From: Kiritimatiellia bacterium
GTDB taxonomy: Bacteria; Verrucomicrobiota; Kiritimatiellia; WLWN01
Assembly: GCA_012103575.1 (NCBI GenBank)
Contig: WLWN01000001.1
Location: 2,732,538-2,796,537 of the forward strand
Reading direction: 5' to 3'
DNA length: 64,000 bases
The translations under genes and the position numbers were made by a program. This document shows positions 35,253 through 44,900 of the stretch, piece by piece; the first letter of the stretch is position 1, and each line of letters opens with the position of its first letter. Under the pieces are notes generated by a model. That model was not told where the DNA came from. It saw only the letters and a program-made list of their open reading frames with translations, and made no database searches.

Positions 35253-36218
35253 ATGTCTGAACTTTATCCCGTAACATTTAAGCCTGTCTATAAGGACTAT
35301 ATTTGGGGCGGCGACAAAATCCTCCACACTTATAATCGTGATGAACCCCCGGGTATTTATGCCGAGTCCTGGGAAGTTTCCGATCGTCCAGAAGGCATGA
35401 GTGTTGTAGCCAATGGAGCGTTAACCGGGAAAACATTTAGGGAACTCATTGATGAAACGGGCCCAAAGCTTTTAGGTTCTGATCTAGATCATTTCCCGTT
35501 GCTCATTAAAATCATCGATGCGCATGAAACGTTGAGTGTACAAATACATCCCGATGACAAAACAGCCATACAATATGGAGGTGAAGCCAAGACCGAGATG
35601 TGGTATGTACTAGAAGCTGAACCCGGGGCATGTGTTTATTCGGGGTTAAAACCGGGCATCGATAAAGAAACCTTTCAGGCGGCGGTGAAAGACAATCGAG
35701 TTGAAGACCTTTTGATAAAGATTCCTGTAACTAAAGAGGATACGATTCTCACGCCGGGCGGAAGAGTTCATGCCATCGGTGCAGGTTGCTTGTTATTAGA
35801 AGTTCAACAAAACTCAAATACAACGTATCGGATTTACGATTGGGGCCGACTAGGTACAGATGGAAACCCACGAAGACTTCACCTCGAGCAAGCCACACAA
35901 GTGATCCATTGGGATGATCAGACAAAGGCTAAAGTAGCGCCCAGAAAGCTGGGCCAGTTAGGAGACAACGAACGATGGGAAATGCTAACAACTTCACATT
36001 TTAGAATGGAACGATTGTGCTTAAAAGAGACATGGGATAGCCCGTTCGACGGAAAATTTTTCCACATACTCTTTGTTGCAGAAGGATCTGTTACCCTAAA
36101 ATGGAATAGTTCGTATCAGCCCCTCCTCCCAGGAACGAGTTGTCTGATTCCTACGGCCTTGCCTACATATCAAATAGAGCCTAGCACATATAGTAAAGTT
36201 ATAAGGATTACTCTGTAA
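35253..36218 (+). CDS. manA: Mannose-6-phosphate isomerase, class I
   Basis: 321 residues in the cupin-type class I family (short form). VTFKPVYKDYIWGGDKILHT opens it. Zinc ligands appear in SVQIHPDD (Gln/His), in TEMWYVLEAEPGA (Glu) and in GGRVHAIGAGCLLLEVQQNS (His). It interconverts fructose-6-phosphate and mannose-6-phosphate, feeding glycan precursors. The gene stands alone, divergent from the lipoprotein gene and convergent with the exonuclease gene. Confidence 0.92.
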   Translation: MSELYPVTFKPVYKDYIWGGDKILHTYNRDEPPGIYAESWEVSDRPEGMSVVANGALTGKTFRELIDETGPKLLGSDLDHFPLLIKIIDAHETLSVQIHPDDKTAIQYGGEAKTEMWYVLEAEPGACVYSGLKPGIDKETFQAAVKDNRVEDLLIKIPVTKEDTILTPGGRVHAIGAGCLLLEVQQNSNTTYRIYDWGRLGTDGNPRRLHLEQATQVIHWDDQTKAKVAPRKLGQLGDNERWEMLTTSHFRMERLCLKETWDSPFDGKFFHILFVAEGSVTLKWNSSYQPLLPGTSCLIPTALPTYQIEPSTYSKVIRITL

Positions 36219-36267
36219 AGCGGAAGACCGCCAAGATTAAAGTTGCAATGTCTCGTTACATTGCAGT

Positions 36268-37122
36268 TTAATTAGTTTTTAAAGCACGGGCTAATCCATC
36301 AAATTCCAAACGCTTAAAGAAAGGCAATAGCTGATCCGACTTTGGGTCCCGAACCGTTAGGTCATTCCAATCAATTGGACAATCAATCTCTTTGCGTAAA
36401 GTTATGATTTGTATATTCCGGATAACCGAATCTTTATGTTCTTCTAATGCTTCTTTTAGTTTTTCAGACGAAACATTCTCGAGCTGTTTCCACAGTTGAT
36501 CAAGTGACCCAAATTGGTTTAATAGTTTTGAAGCGGTTTTGGATCCCACACCCGGTACACCGGGAATGTTATCCGACGCATCTCCAGTTAAGGAGAGCCA
36601 TTCAACTATTTTCTCAGGGCCCACACCTGTTTTTCCTATAATTTCATCCACCCCTATTCGCGCATCTGATTTCGAGGGCGGCACCATGAAAATTTTTTCA
36701 TTAACCGCTTGAAAAAGATCCTTATCGCTGGTGGCAAGGAATACAAGATACCCTGCTTGCTGAGCTCGATCGGCTAATGAAGCCATAACGTCATCGGCTT
36801 CTTCATTTTCTATGCATATAGAAGGGATTTCAGATAAGGCTAGGTATTCATCAATAAGATCAAACTGTTGACGCAATGAATCCGGCATGGGGTCGCGTTG
36901 CGCTTTATACGTTGGAAGAATCTCCATGCGCTCTTCAGGTAAGCCTCCATCAAAAATGACCGCCCAATGCGTAGGGTTCCATACACGCTGCATTTGACCG
37001 AGCATACGAATAAAGCCATATACTGCATTGGTAGGATGCCCATCCGCGGTGGTAAGCTCTTTGATCGCGTAAAAGGCTCTATACATAACGGCATGACCAT
37101 CTATTAAGAGAAGAGAACTCAT
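36268..37122 (-). CDS. Stand-alone 5'-3' exonuclease (PolA N-domain type)
   Basis: 284 residues matching the FEN-like N-terminal domain of DNA polymerase I. LLLIDGHAVMYRAFYAIKEL, AVIFDGGLPEERMEILPTYK, EEADDVMASLADRAQ and ATSDKDLFQAVNEKIFMVPP carry the metal-binding acids; GVPGVGSKTASKLLNQFGSL is the helix-hairpin-helix. It ends after the 5'-nuclease domain with no polymerase part, so it is a separate nuclease, or polA is split elsewhere. Roles are Okazaki-fragment or flap processing. Confidence 0.9.
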   Translation of the reverse strand: MSSLLLIDGHAVMYRAFYAIKELTTADGHPTNAVYGFIRMLGQMQRVWNPTHWAVIFDGGLPEERMEILPTYKAQRDPMPDSLRQQFDLIDEYLALSEIPSICIENEEADDVMASLADRAQQAGYLVFLATSDKDLFQAVNEKIFMVPPSKSDARIGVDEIIGKTGVGPEKIVEWLSLTGDASDNIPGVPGVGSKTASKLLNQFGSLDQLWKQLENVSSEKLKEALEEHKDSVIRNIQIITLRKEIDCPIDWNDLTVRDPKSDQLLPFFKRLEFDGLARALKTN

Positions 37123-37137
37123 CGAAAGGCCAAAATA

Positions 37138-39141
37138 TCATTCGGAGCTTAATGCAGCGCCGGGTAGATTTACGTTATCCGCTGTGTGAACAGGTTTACC
37201 CGCCGGATCAACGACACGCGCGGTTACAAAAATAATCAAATTCTTTTTTTCGCTTATTTCGCCGTTTGTTCTAAACAAACGCCCTAAAATAGGGATGTCC
37301 CCAAGAAGTGGGATTTTATCTTCATATGTAACGAGACGCTCTGTAATTAACCCCCCCATGGCAACGGTCTGACCGTCCCAAACAACAATGGTCGTTGTAA
37401 CGTTTCGACTGGCAAAGATTGGCTGAGGGATATTATAACTTTGTCCTTCGAAATCTGCCCCGTAATTGATCCAATCAACGAGTTCAGCCACTTCCGGGAG
37501 TAAAGTCAATTCGATGGTATATCCATCAGGACCGACCGTAGGTGTAACATTTAAGATGACACCGATTTCGCGTGTTTCAAAAGTACCGGGTGTGACAGTA
37601 ACAACCTGTCGATCCGAGGCGCCGCCCCCTGTGATCACGGTTATATTTGCTCCAAATTCGGTGGGATAAATGATCTCTTGGACAACCTCAATGGTTGCTT
37701 GATTCCCACTACGTGCCATTACCCTGGGTGCAGAGAGAACATTGAGCCCTCCTCGTTGAGATAAAGCATGAAGAACAATGTTCAATTCAGGATTGGTTAA
37801 AACACTGGATATACTCAATATATCACCCGCAAAGTTAACACCCGATGAACGACTCAATCCCTCTGTTCCAGCCAAACCAGTTCCTAAAAAACGGAGCGCT
37901 TTTGTAAACCCCAATGAGTCGGCATTAATCTGAATCCTTTCGGCACCCGCTAACCCTGTGCTTCCTGTTCTTTGTGTGACTTCATAGTTATCCGTAAGAA
38001 TCCATTCAAGCCCCAATTCTCCAAGATCTGTTTGACTCACTTCTACAAAACGAGCTTCAATTTCTACCTGTTTAGGAATCACGTTTAACTGAACAAGGAT
38101 ACGTTCAAAAACATCAAGATTTTCAACGGTATTAGCTACAATTAAGGCGCTAATCGATGGGTTGTATGTAATGGATGTTCCTACAGGAAATGGAACACTT
38201 GATTTGTTGAAAAATTCTTTGACATTGCTACGCTGGATGGTCGTTCCTCGTCCACCAATTTCAACAAACTCACCTTGACGATCAGCCTCATTCTCTTGAC
38301 GCTCGACGATGACATCTATAATCGAAGGCTGTACCGGATAGATTCGCGTCAATACACGTCCGGATACAACGCTTTGAGGTGTAATGATAACAGCCGACTT
38401 TTCGACACGATATTTAAGACCTACCCCTTCGGTAATGAGCTCAATGGCATCCAACAACTTAACTTGTCTAAGATTTAAGGTGATGGTTGGAACCGCTGAA
38501 ACACCCGATGATATGTGTTCTTGAAAACTAGATTCTTCATCACCATCAAAAGAGTCGGTGGCCTCTACGGATGGCGGTGAAAAATTTTGGACAGGCTCTC
38601 CGGGAATATTCAAGTTCAATACAATATTGATCCCCACCCCATCGGGATCACCCGCAATACTTTCCTCGACGAGCAAGTTAACCACATCTTGTATATTTGC
38701 TGAACGAAATTCAATCCGCGGAATCACAATATTTCTCATTTTTTCCCGGAGTTGCTCTGCTTCTGATGCCGCTTTAACCGGCCCTTGCCCAGCAGGAATA
38801 TTGTCGGGAATGATGACGGATCGGACAGGAAGATTCCACGTATCGCGAACTTCTTGAATCATATCCGCAAAGGTAGATTCTTTTTCATAGGTGCTAATAT
38901 CATATCTACGTTCGGCAATCTTTGTTAAGAATCTCATCGCTGTTCTATTATATGAATCTTTCTGAAGCACTTTTTCAAAATGGAGTTCGGCAAGATCGTA
39001 TTCATCGATAAAAAAGTAGCTCCGCCCTTTTTCAAGCAGTTCATCTACCGTCTGGTATTTTAGTTGCAGCTCAGGTTCTTCTTCGGGATGAAACCTTTTT
39101 TTAGCTTGGCGTTTGGCATCGCTTTTAATTTTTTTCCCCAT
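37138..39141 (-). CDS. Amuc_1098-like secretin domain (separated from its N-terminus by UAG)
   Basis: 667 residues from ATG 39141. A short helical repeat (EYDLAELHFEKVLQKDSYNR) is followed by N-type domains (VVNLLVEESIAGDPDGVGIN, NLRQVKLLDAIELITEGVGL), a beta domain (PKQVEIEARFVEVSQTDLGE) and the secretin core with GGLNVLSAPRVMARSGNQAT and VWDGQTVAMGGLITERLV. This is the outer-membrane channel of the pilus-like system of Verrucomicrobiota and relatives. It has no signal peptide. The frame is open upstream to the TAG at 39157-39159, beyond which the same frame is the exported TPR-like part. I regard both as one broken gene. Confidence 0.87.
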   Translation of the reverse strand: MGKKIKSDAKRQAKKRFHPEEEPELQLKYQTVDELLEKGRSYFFIDEYDLAELHFEKVLQKDSYNRTAMRFLTKIAERRYDISTYEKESTFADMIQEVRDTWNLPVRSVIIPDNIPAGQGPVKAASEAEQLREKMRNIVIPRIEFRSANIQDVVNLLVEESIAGDPDGVGINIVLNLNIPGEPVQNFSPPSVEATDSFDGDEESSFQEHISSGVSAVPTITLNLRQVKLLDAIELITEGVGLKYRVEKSAVIITPQSVVSGRVLTRIYPVQPSIIDVIVERQENEADRQGEFVEIGGRGTTIQRSNVKEFFNKSSVPFPVGTSITYNPSISALIVANTVENLDVFERILVQLNVIPKQVEIEARFVEVSQTDLGELGLEWILTDNYEVTQRTGSTGLAGAERIQINADSLGFTKALRFLGTGLAGTEGLSRSSGVNFAGDILSISSVLTNPELNIVLHALSQRGGLNVLSAPRVMARSGNQATIEVVQEIIYPTEFGANITVITGGGASDRQVVTVTPGTFETREIGVILNVTPTVGPDGYTIELTLLPEVAELVDWINYGADFEGQSYNIPQPIFASRNVTTTIVVWDGQTVAMGGLITERLVTYEDKIPLLGDIPILGRLFRTNGEISEKKNLIIFVTARVVDPAGKPVHTADNVNLPGAALSSE

Positions 39142-39156
39142 CCGCCGTAGGAACCG

Positions 39157-40359
39157 CTAAGCCCCTTTGTGATCAGAATCATATGTTAACGCTTTTTCAG
39201 CTTTTTCTTCAACTTCCTCCATTTCATCAACCTCAAAGGCATGGAGCGCTAACTGATAGTTCGCTTCGGCTTGGCCCCAATAAATTCGTCGAATATCTTT
39301 TTCAGCACTGGGCCTTTGAGAGATCATCTTCAAAGCCTCTTCAAAGTTTTGAAGAGCGAGTTCATTCTTGCCTTGGCTCAATGTCTCATACCCTTTTTGT
39401 AGTCTTTTTAACCCTTCTAGCTCTCTCGTTTTTCTTCGGATCACCTCGTTATATTGAAGTTTTTCAGTGGGCTCAATATCAGCGCCTAAGGGTTTTGAGG
39501 GAATTTCTTCTTTTATCTTTCGTTCGGAAATTTTGGTTAAATTTCTGGCCACTTGGAAATTTAGGGGATCTTCTCTATGCACTTGTTCAAGTTGTTGAAC
39601 TTTACGCTCAACCTTTTCGAGTAGCCGAATCCCATCGGCATGAGTCGGATCATATTCTAAAGCCGCCTTGACCAACGCGTTTGCTTCATCGATATCTTCG
39701 ATGCTAAAGGCACGGAGCGCTAACTGATAACTCGCCTCGGCTTGGCCCCAACGAATCCTTTTGACCTCTTTTTGCTTTGTAGAGCGTTCGGATATGAGCC
39801 GATAGGCTTTTTCAAAAGCCATCAGAGACCCTTGATAGTTTCCGGCCTTTAGTTGGTCATAACCGATTTGTCCATGCTTTAGGCCTTCTAATTCGCGGGC
39901 TTTTCTTCGAATCATTTCCTGATCTTTTAGCTCACGAGGATTTTCAGGCTGAGGGACAGAATCAATAAGTTTTGTATCTACAGGTTCTTCTTTGCCCTCT
40001 ACTTGTTTTTCGTCAACGGATTCACTTATCCCGGGAGCCTCTAGTAAGACTTCTGGATCTAAGACACCATTCGGCACTAATTCTTCTGTATCTGGAACAA
40101 TCGTTTCGTCAGGCAAGACTTCATCGAAATCGAACTGATCAGGAAGGCTCTCTTCTTCAACGGACAAAAGATCTTCTATTCCTTCGGTATCTTCGAGCAC
40201 ATTTTCTTCAACATCGCCACCATTATTATCTGAAAAAACTTCATCGGTTTCCAAGTCATTAAGCAAGGACTCAACATCTAGATCATCCTGAGCCATGACG
40301 ATAATACTGTGAGACATCCCTATATAAGTAAGGCCTATTAGAAAATTTTTTTTCAGCAT
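39157..40359 (-). CDS. Exported acidic TPR-like protein, N-terminal part of the secretin
   Basis: 400 residues. A signal peptide (MLKKNFLIGLTYIGMSHSII) is followed by a very acidic region (LDVESLLNDLETDEVFSDNN...) and two long repeats that match each other: REL/EGLKHGQIGYDQLKAGNYQG...ANALVKAALEYDPTHADGIRLL and RELEGLKRLQKGYETLSQGK...EEKAEKALTYDSDHKGA. The second repeat is cut by TAG exactly where the first continues IRLLEKVERK. Beyond the TAG the frame reads RFLRRMGKKIKSDAKRQAK, the matching repeat end, so the stop lies inside a domain. Confidence 0.82.
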   Translation of the reverse strand: MLKKNFLIGLTYIGMSHSIIVMAQDDLDVESLLNDLETDEVFSDNNGGDVEENVLEDTEGIEDLLSVEEESLPDQFDFDEVLPDETIVPDTEELVPNGVLDPEVLLEAPGISESVDEKQVEGKEEPVDTKLIDSVPQPENPRELKDQEMIRRKARELEGLKHGQIGYDQLKAGNYQGSLMAFEKAYRLISERSTKQKEVKRIRWGQAEASYQLALRAFSIEDIDEANALVKAALEYDPTHADGIRLLEKVERKVQQLEQVHREDPLNFQVARNLTKISERKIKEEIPSKPLGADIEPTEKLQYNEVIRRKTRELEGLKRLQKGYETLSQGKNELALQNFEEALKMISQRPSAEKDIRRIYWGQAEANYQLALHAFEVDEMEEVEEKAEKALTYDSDHKGA

Positions 40360-40406
40360 TCTTCTTTATGTGCACTATAGTCCTTCCTTGATCGCCTCAC
40401 AAAACT

Positions 40407-40948
40407 TTATATTTGTTCGTTACGAGATAGGATCTCTGCGTTCCTCTTCTTTTCTATGGGTTCCAAAAGGTCTCTTTCTACATCTTTAGACTTGACATCA
40501 TCGAACGCAGATAAAGGAATAACGGTTGTTTTTCTGCCGGTAATAATATCCTGTATTAATACGCGGTCGGTCTTTATGTCAATGACTTTATACGCTTGTC
40601 CTTTGAGTTCAAATTGATCATTGACCTTGACCACCCTTTTAGAACGGTCAAGCAAGGAAACCAAAAGAGCGGTCCGTTCATATTTACTTTTAACCTTTCC
40701 TTTAGGAAGGATAATCGAGTTCCCTCCTTTTTTTAAAATCAGCATAGACCGATCTATCTTTCGACCCTCTTTTTTTACAAAGTTCTCCTTGTACTCAGCA
40801 ATAGTATACCCCTCTACAACCTCTCCAATTTTTGCAAAATAGGTCCGGTCCAAGGTTCTCAAATTCAATTGATACCTCTCCCCTGAAGATAATTTTTGGA
40901 CCCCATAAAATCGAAGTTTAAAAGGACGACTTTTGATCTTTTGCACTC
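40407..40948 (-). pseudogene. Amuc_1099-like pilus-system protein, C-terminal half
   Basis: It reads VQKIKSRPFKLRFYGVQKLS, SGERYQLNLRTLDRTYFAKI and on to the stop at 40407, a beta-rich domain. Removing IS630 copy 5 (one TA retained) joins it in frame to the part at 41949-42493: SPVQKL-RVQKIKSRPF. It lies 48 bp upstream of the secretin gene pair. Confidence 0.78.
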
Positions 40949-41948
40949 TAGAGCATCTAACGATTGAGATGTCTCTTTAGAAGATCTATACTCCATGACA
41001 TGAGTATAGCAACAGCAGAAATCCGGCGGCGTGCGATAGATGCCTACAAAATGGGCAAAGGTTCCCAGGCCGATATCGCATCTTCTTATCGTGTAGATCT
41101 TAGAACGTTTCAGCGTGGGCTCTCTCGTTTCAACGAAACCGGACAGACCGCTCCCCGACCGCGTGGGCATCGTCAGGCCCTCTACAGCGGAAAGCAGCTC
41201 AAGGCGTTGGCTCAACTGGGGGGCAAACATCCCGATGCAATGCTTGAAGAACTCAAGAACATGAGCGGCGTGAAGGGGTCGATCATGGCCGTACAGCGGG
41301 CGTTGAATCGGTTGGGCTGCCGGTATAAAAGAAACGCTTCACGCCAGCGAGCAGGACCGGGCGGATGTAAATCTCTTGAGAAAGCAGTGGATCCAAGAGG
41401 TGGCCAAACTTGATCCAAGTCGCCTTGCCTTTATTGATGAATCCGGGGCGAAAACGAATATGACTCGTCTGCGGGGCCGGGCGTTGGGCGGGAACAGGTT
41501 TTTTGCCAAAACGCCTCATGGACATTGGTGTACCACCACCTTGATTTCTTCGGTCCGCCTGGACGGAACAACAGCGGCCATGGAAGTAGAGGGGGCGACA
41601 GACACGGCTGTTTTTGGAGAATATATTCGCCGGGTTCTTCTCCCGACTCTTTCACCTGAAGACATCGTCATCATGGACAATCTTCGCGTCCATCACAATC
41701 CCAAGGTCATTGAACTCATTGAGTCATGTGGGGCCCATGTAAGATTCCTTCCACCCTACAGCCCCGATTCCAACCCCATTGAAAAAATGCGGGGCAAGAT
41801 AAAGAATCGGTTGGGCAGCCTTGCAGCCCGCAGTCAGCAGGAACTATCTGAAGCGCTCACACAAGCGTTCGAAGAGGTTTCTCCCGACGAGGTAATCGGC
41901 TGGTTTTCTTCGTGCTACATCGCGACACCTCGATCGTGAAGCGCTCTA
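40949..41948 (+). mobile_element. IS630-type element, copy 5 (1000 bp)
   Basis: Complete from TA to TA, inserted cleanly in the Amuc_1099-like gene: the flanks rejoin in frame when one TA is kept. It carries the 4-bp frameshift at about 41311-41320. Confidence 0.95.
41000..41939 (+). pseudogene. IS630 transposase, frameshifted
   Basis: Same structure as the other frameshifted copies: helix-turn-helix half in frame from 41000, catalytic half in a second frame to 41939. FIDESGAKTNM and IVIMDNLRVHH are intact; NPIEKMRGKIK has arginine where other copies have tryptophan. Confidence 0.88.
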
Positions 41949-42493
41949 AGCTTTTGAACAGGAGAGGGGAAATCCTCCGCATTGGCCGAACTGGTCCCCC
42001 CTTGAAACTCTTCAAGGTTTGTAAACTCATCCCCATCCTTATCCGCATAGGCATCCTCAGCGTTTAAGGGATCTAATCCATGCTTTTTTTCATAAGCATC
42101 CGGCATCGTATCTCTGTCATAATCAAACTCTGTAATTTTGGGTTGAGGGACGCCTGAAAAGGGACAGACTTCAGCATGATAAGGAATATCGGTATACACA
42201 CTCCTTACGCGTAACTCACTAACCATCATATGAACATTTGAAGCTGCCATCTGATACGGTTCGCGGAGAGATCTTAACACCGCCTGGTATCTCTTAGGGT
42301 CCATGGGTGTAGCCCTTTTGAAATTTTCCGTCGGAGCGTGTCTCCCGGCAACGTTAAAGGTCCTTTTAGCGCGTCCAATTTGCAACGCCAAAAATAACGC
42401 TGAAACCAGCAACAAAATGAATACAAGTACAACGATCAGTCTTTCGTAATGTTGTTTCACCCCTTTTATACTTTTGCTAAGGTCCATATTCAT
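41949..42493 (-). pseudogene. Amuc_1099-like pilus-system protein, N-terminal half
   Basis: The start overlaps the upstream stop (ATGA at 42490-42493). It has a short cytoplasmic lead (MNMDLSKSIKGVKQHYE), one membrane segment (RLIVVLVFILLLVSALFLAL) and an extracytoplasmic part with a Ca-binding-type repeat (DYDRDTMPDAYEKKHGLDPL...ADKDGDEFTNLEEFQ). Interrupted at 41949 by IS630. The order Amuc_1100-like, Amuc_1099-like, secretin is that of the Akkermansia cluster. Confidence 0.75.
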
Positions 42494-43262
42494 GAGGCGT
42501 CCTCTTCTTCATAAGCAAACCGATAGACATCCAGCTCTAAACGCACACCCACATTCTCTCGACCTGCTACGATACGCTCTTCATGACTTAAGGCAGGCTG
42601 CTCTCCTGAAGGAATATTGTTCCGGTTTACTCCAAATTTTTCCCAGGATGAATAAGACGTTTTTAAGCCCATATCCCTTTGTGAAAGACTGGGTTTTTTG
42701 CTTATAAACGCAGATAGGTTGGGTCTCTTTTCATTATGCATTTGAATGCGTCGAACAATGATAAAGAGCGGATCTACCGCACATTGATTTAAAACGGTCC
42801 AAATCACTTTATCACTGGCATCAAATTCAAAGATAATGCGCTCCTTGGTATAAAGAACGTCATCCTTTTTGGGGGTTACAGATTTAACCGGAGCAGGGGC
42901 CCGAAGCCGCTGTTCGAGATCTCCGGCCTCTACGACTAGCCCGCACAGATGAGGCTGAAGAAATAATGGGTTGCCTCGATTCAAAGACTTCTTGATCAAC
43001 CAATCGAATCGATTGAACACCTGCCTTAAAAAGGATTTCACATATTTTCTCGATCGTATTCAATTGTATAGTCAAACGAGATACGGAGTCTACAGTAGGC
43101 AACTCCCCTTTTGCATAAACACTAAACCCAAAGGTGAATTGATTAGGAATACTCACCTTAGGCTATATTATTTAATCGAAATAATGTTTGCTCGAATAGA
43201 GGAAGAAATTGGGCAGGTTCTATAGAAACCGGATCGTCTTGTCCACGTATTAACTCTGTTTT
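42490..43262 (-). pseudogene. Amuc_1100-like pilus-system protein, truncated and frameshifted
   Basis: From the ISKra4 border the frame reads TELIRGQDDPVSIEPAQFLP, LFEQTLFRLNNIA, then needs a one-base shift (about 43160) to continue VSIPNQFTFGFSVYAKGELP...LTIQLNTIEKICEILFKAGV, and a second shift (about 42920) to reach VTPKKDDVLYTKERIIFEFD...VDPLFIIVRRIQMHNEKRPN and the stop at 42490. The N-terminal membrane anchor is missing, replaced by the ISKra4 element. Family assignment rests on order and general resemblance. Confidence 0.7.
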
Positions 43263-43499
43263 GGGTGTAGGACAAGAAAGTTACAAAGTTAGCGATTAAG
43301 CTACTTTTTGTTGTTCCCAATACTTATCAAATGTATCTCCGGCAATACAACAGCGTAGAGACAATACACATTGAGCTCCTTGAACACTCCAAAACATACC
43401 CGACTGTTTTGCCCGTTGGCCCACCACCGTTTTACACCCCGCCTCTACGACTCCCGAACCTATAAAATAACCGGTCTCACGGAACGTTTTATACTGCAT

Positions 43500-43575
43500 G
43501 CGTCGAGGCTTTTTTGTAATTCCTTTTGGCCCAAATGGTTCGTGCAGAAATCCGCGTTTAACTGACGGATCCAGG
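43500..43575. mobile_element. Half of the foldback MITE, copy e
   Basis: It contains only the right arm, from GCGTCGAGGCTTTTTTG to the terminal GTTTAACTGACGGATCCAGG. The left arm and any target duplication are absent, so a deletion followed insertion into the transposase gene. Confidence 0.88.
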
Positions 43576-44523
43576 CCCCATTCTCTTTCATGACTTTCTT
43601 CCATCTTTCCGCCTTGCTTTTTATCGTTTCAGCATCCGTGAACAGGATGCAGCTTAGATCATAGAGGTGTTCACACCCATGATAAAAGTCTAAGATTTGA
43701 GTGGCCCCTGCAAAATTAACGCGCGCAACATTCCAAATCCATTCGGCCCCATCACCGAGGACTACGACTTGCTCGGCTTGGCCCAGTCCCCTCAAGCGAG
43801 CCTCGTCACGTATCAGGGTCCCAAATTCTCCTGCACGGTTAAAGCTCGCCACATAGGTTGTGCTCTGTGTATCTCGCAAAGGATACCCCTCTTCATCCCT
43901 TACGTGTTGAGTGAATACGCAGCCCAGCTTCACTTCTCGCGTTTTGGCCTGCTCCTCTCTTTTGCCTTTTCGGCCTTGGGTTTCGGTTGATTTCATCGGG
44001 ACTCCTGTCCCATCGTAAGAGATATACATAACCGGTATGGCTCCGGTTTTTTGAGGGTCTCGATGCTGTGAGAACGATACGATATCCGGCCCAACTTTGC
44101 TCACGACCCGTTGAATTTGTCGACCCGAAACGTGAATGCCCCCATAGACCTGCAAGCTCATCGAAGCCTCTTGATAGGATGAATCCATAGCTCCACAACG
44201 GCACATGAGCCGTTGTAATCCGGGCGTATAGCCATCAATCAACCCTAAGCGTTCATCCAAAGGGACACACGTTCCTTGTGGCCCGTGATAATAATCACGT
44301 TCTACCTCGAACGAACCGAGCACACTGTGTACTTTCTTTTTGCGCTTTGTGTAGCATCGTTCATTGATCCCAAGGGCTTTATCTTGATCGGGTTGGGCTT
44401 TTTGATTGAGTAACCATTCCAGGATGTTGCACCCGTCTTTGATGAGTGCGACCTTAAGGGACTGTTCGAGTTGGGCCATGTTCCAGGTGCCTGTTTGGGC
44501 ATACTGATCTTGAACGGTCTTGA

Positions 44524-44886
44524 TCAACGCTTCGGTTTCTTGATACCGACTGGTTTCGAACTCATCTTTTTTTTAGATTCTTCAGAAGAACCTTGAGAAG
44601 AAATCTCTTCGGTAAGCCGAGTAAATTCATCACATAGCCTTCGAAATTGAGTATAAGCTCCAAGCTCTTCACGCACCTTTTGAGCCTCTTGAGGAGGAAT
44701 GCGTTGGGAACACTTTTTTTGTCCTTCATACCGCTGAAGGACATAGTAAGGCCCTTGTTTTTTGACCGTTCCATCGGCCAGGGTTTTTTCGTAGTACTGT
44801 TGGCTAAGTTGTCCACGCCTCATAGAGTGAATCTGCTCTATTTCTTTGAGAATAGTCTTTCTTCGTTTTCTTGGGTCTAAGCTCAT
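44524..44886 (-). CDS. DUF6788-like small protein of the ISKra4 element
   Basis: 120 residues, start fixed by AAAGGAGG. It is basic and helical at the N-terminus (MSLDPRKRRKTILKEIEQIH); the core YYEKTLADGTVKKQGPYYVL and LQRYEGQKKCSQRIP is shared in style with the IS66-linked protein. It ends in a serine/lysine tail with TCT AAA AAA AAG, an A-AAA-AAG slippery heptamer in the right phase. A -1 shift there leads directly into the transposase frame, giving a fused product. An upstream palindrome suggests autoregulation. Confidence 0.65.
   Translation of the reverse strand: MSLDPRKRRKTILKEIEQIHSMRRGQLSQQYYEKTLADGTVKKQGPYYVLQRYEGQKKCSQRIPPQEAQKVREELGAYTQFRRLCDEFTRLTEEISSQGSSEESKKKMSSKPVGIKKPKR
44566..44574 (-). 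promoter_or_regulatory. Candidate -1 ribosomal frameshift site
   Basis: On the minus strand, eight A then G, phased as AAA AAA AAG in the small gene. Slipping back by one gives AAA GAT GAG and the transposase N-terminus DEFETSRYQETEALIK, whose own frame has a TAA just upstream and no ATG. This matches the layout of known programmed shifts in other IS families. Confidence 0.55.
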
Positions 44887-44900
44887 GATAGGCCTCCTTT

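Larger units (their letters stand above)
43296..44575 (-). pseudogene. ISKra4 family transposase, interrupted by half a MITE
   Basis: The frame opens just after the poly-A run at 44574 (DEFETSRYQETEALIKTVQD) and continues WLLNQKAQPDQ, KKKVHSVLGSFEVERDYYHG, MSLQVYGGIHVSGRQIQRVV, VMYISYDGTGVPM, VVLGDGAEWIWNVARVNFAG and LDFYHGCEHLYDL. At 43576 it enters a MITE half. Beyond it the expected C-terminus (FRETGYFIGSGVVEAGCKTV...GMFWSVQGAQCVLSLRCCI) resumes in another frame. About 60-80 residues are lost. The N-terminus has no clear start codon and probably depends on a frameshift from the upstream small gene. Confidence 0.82.
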
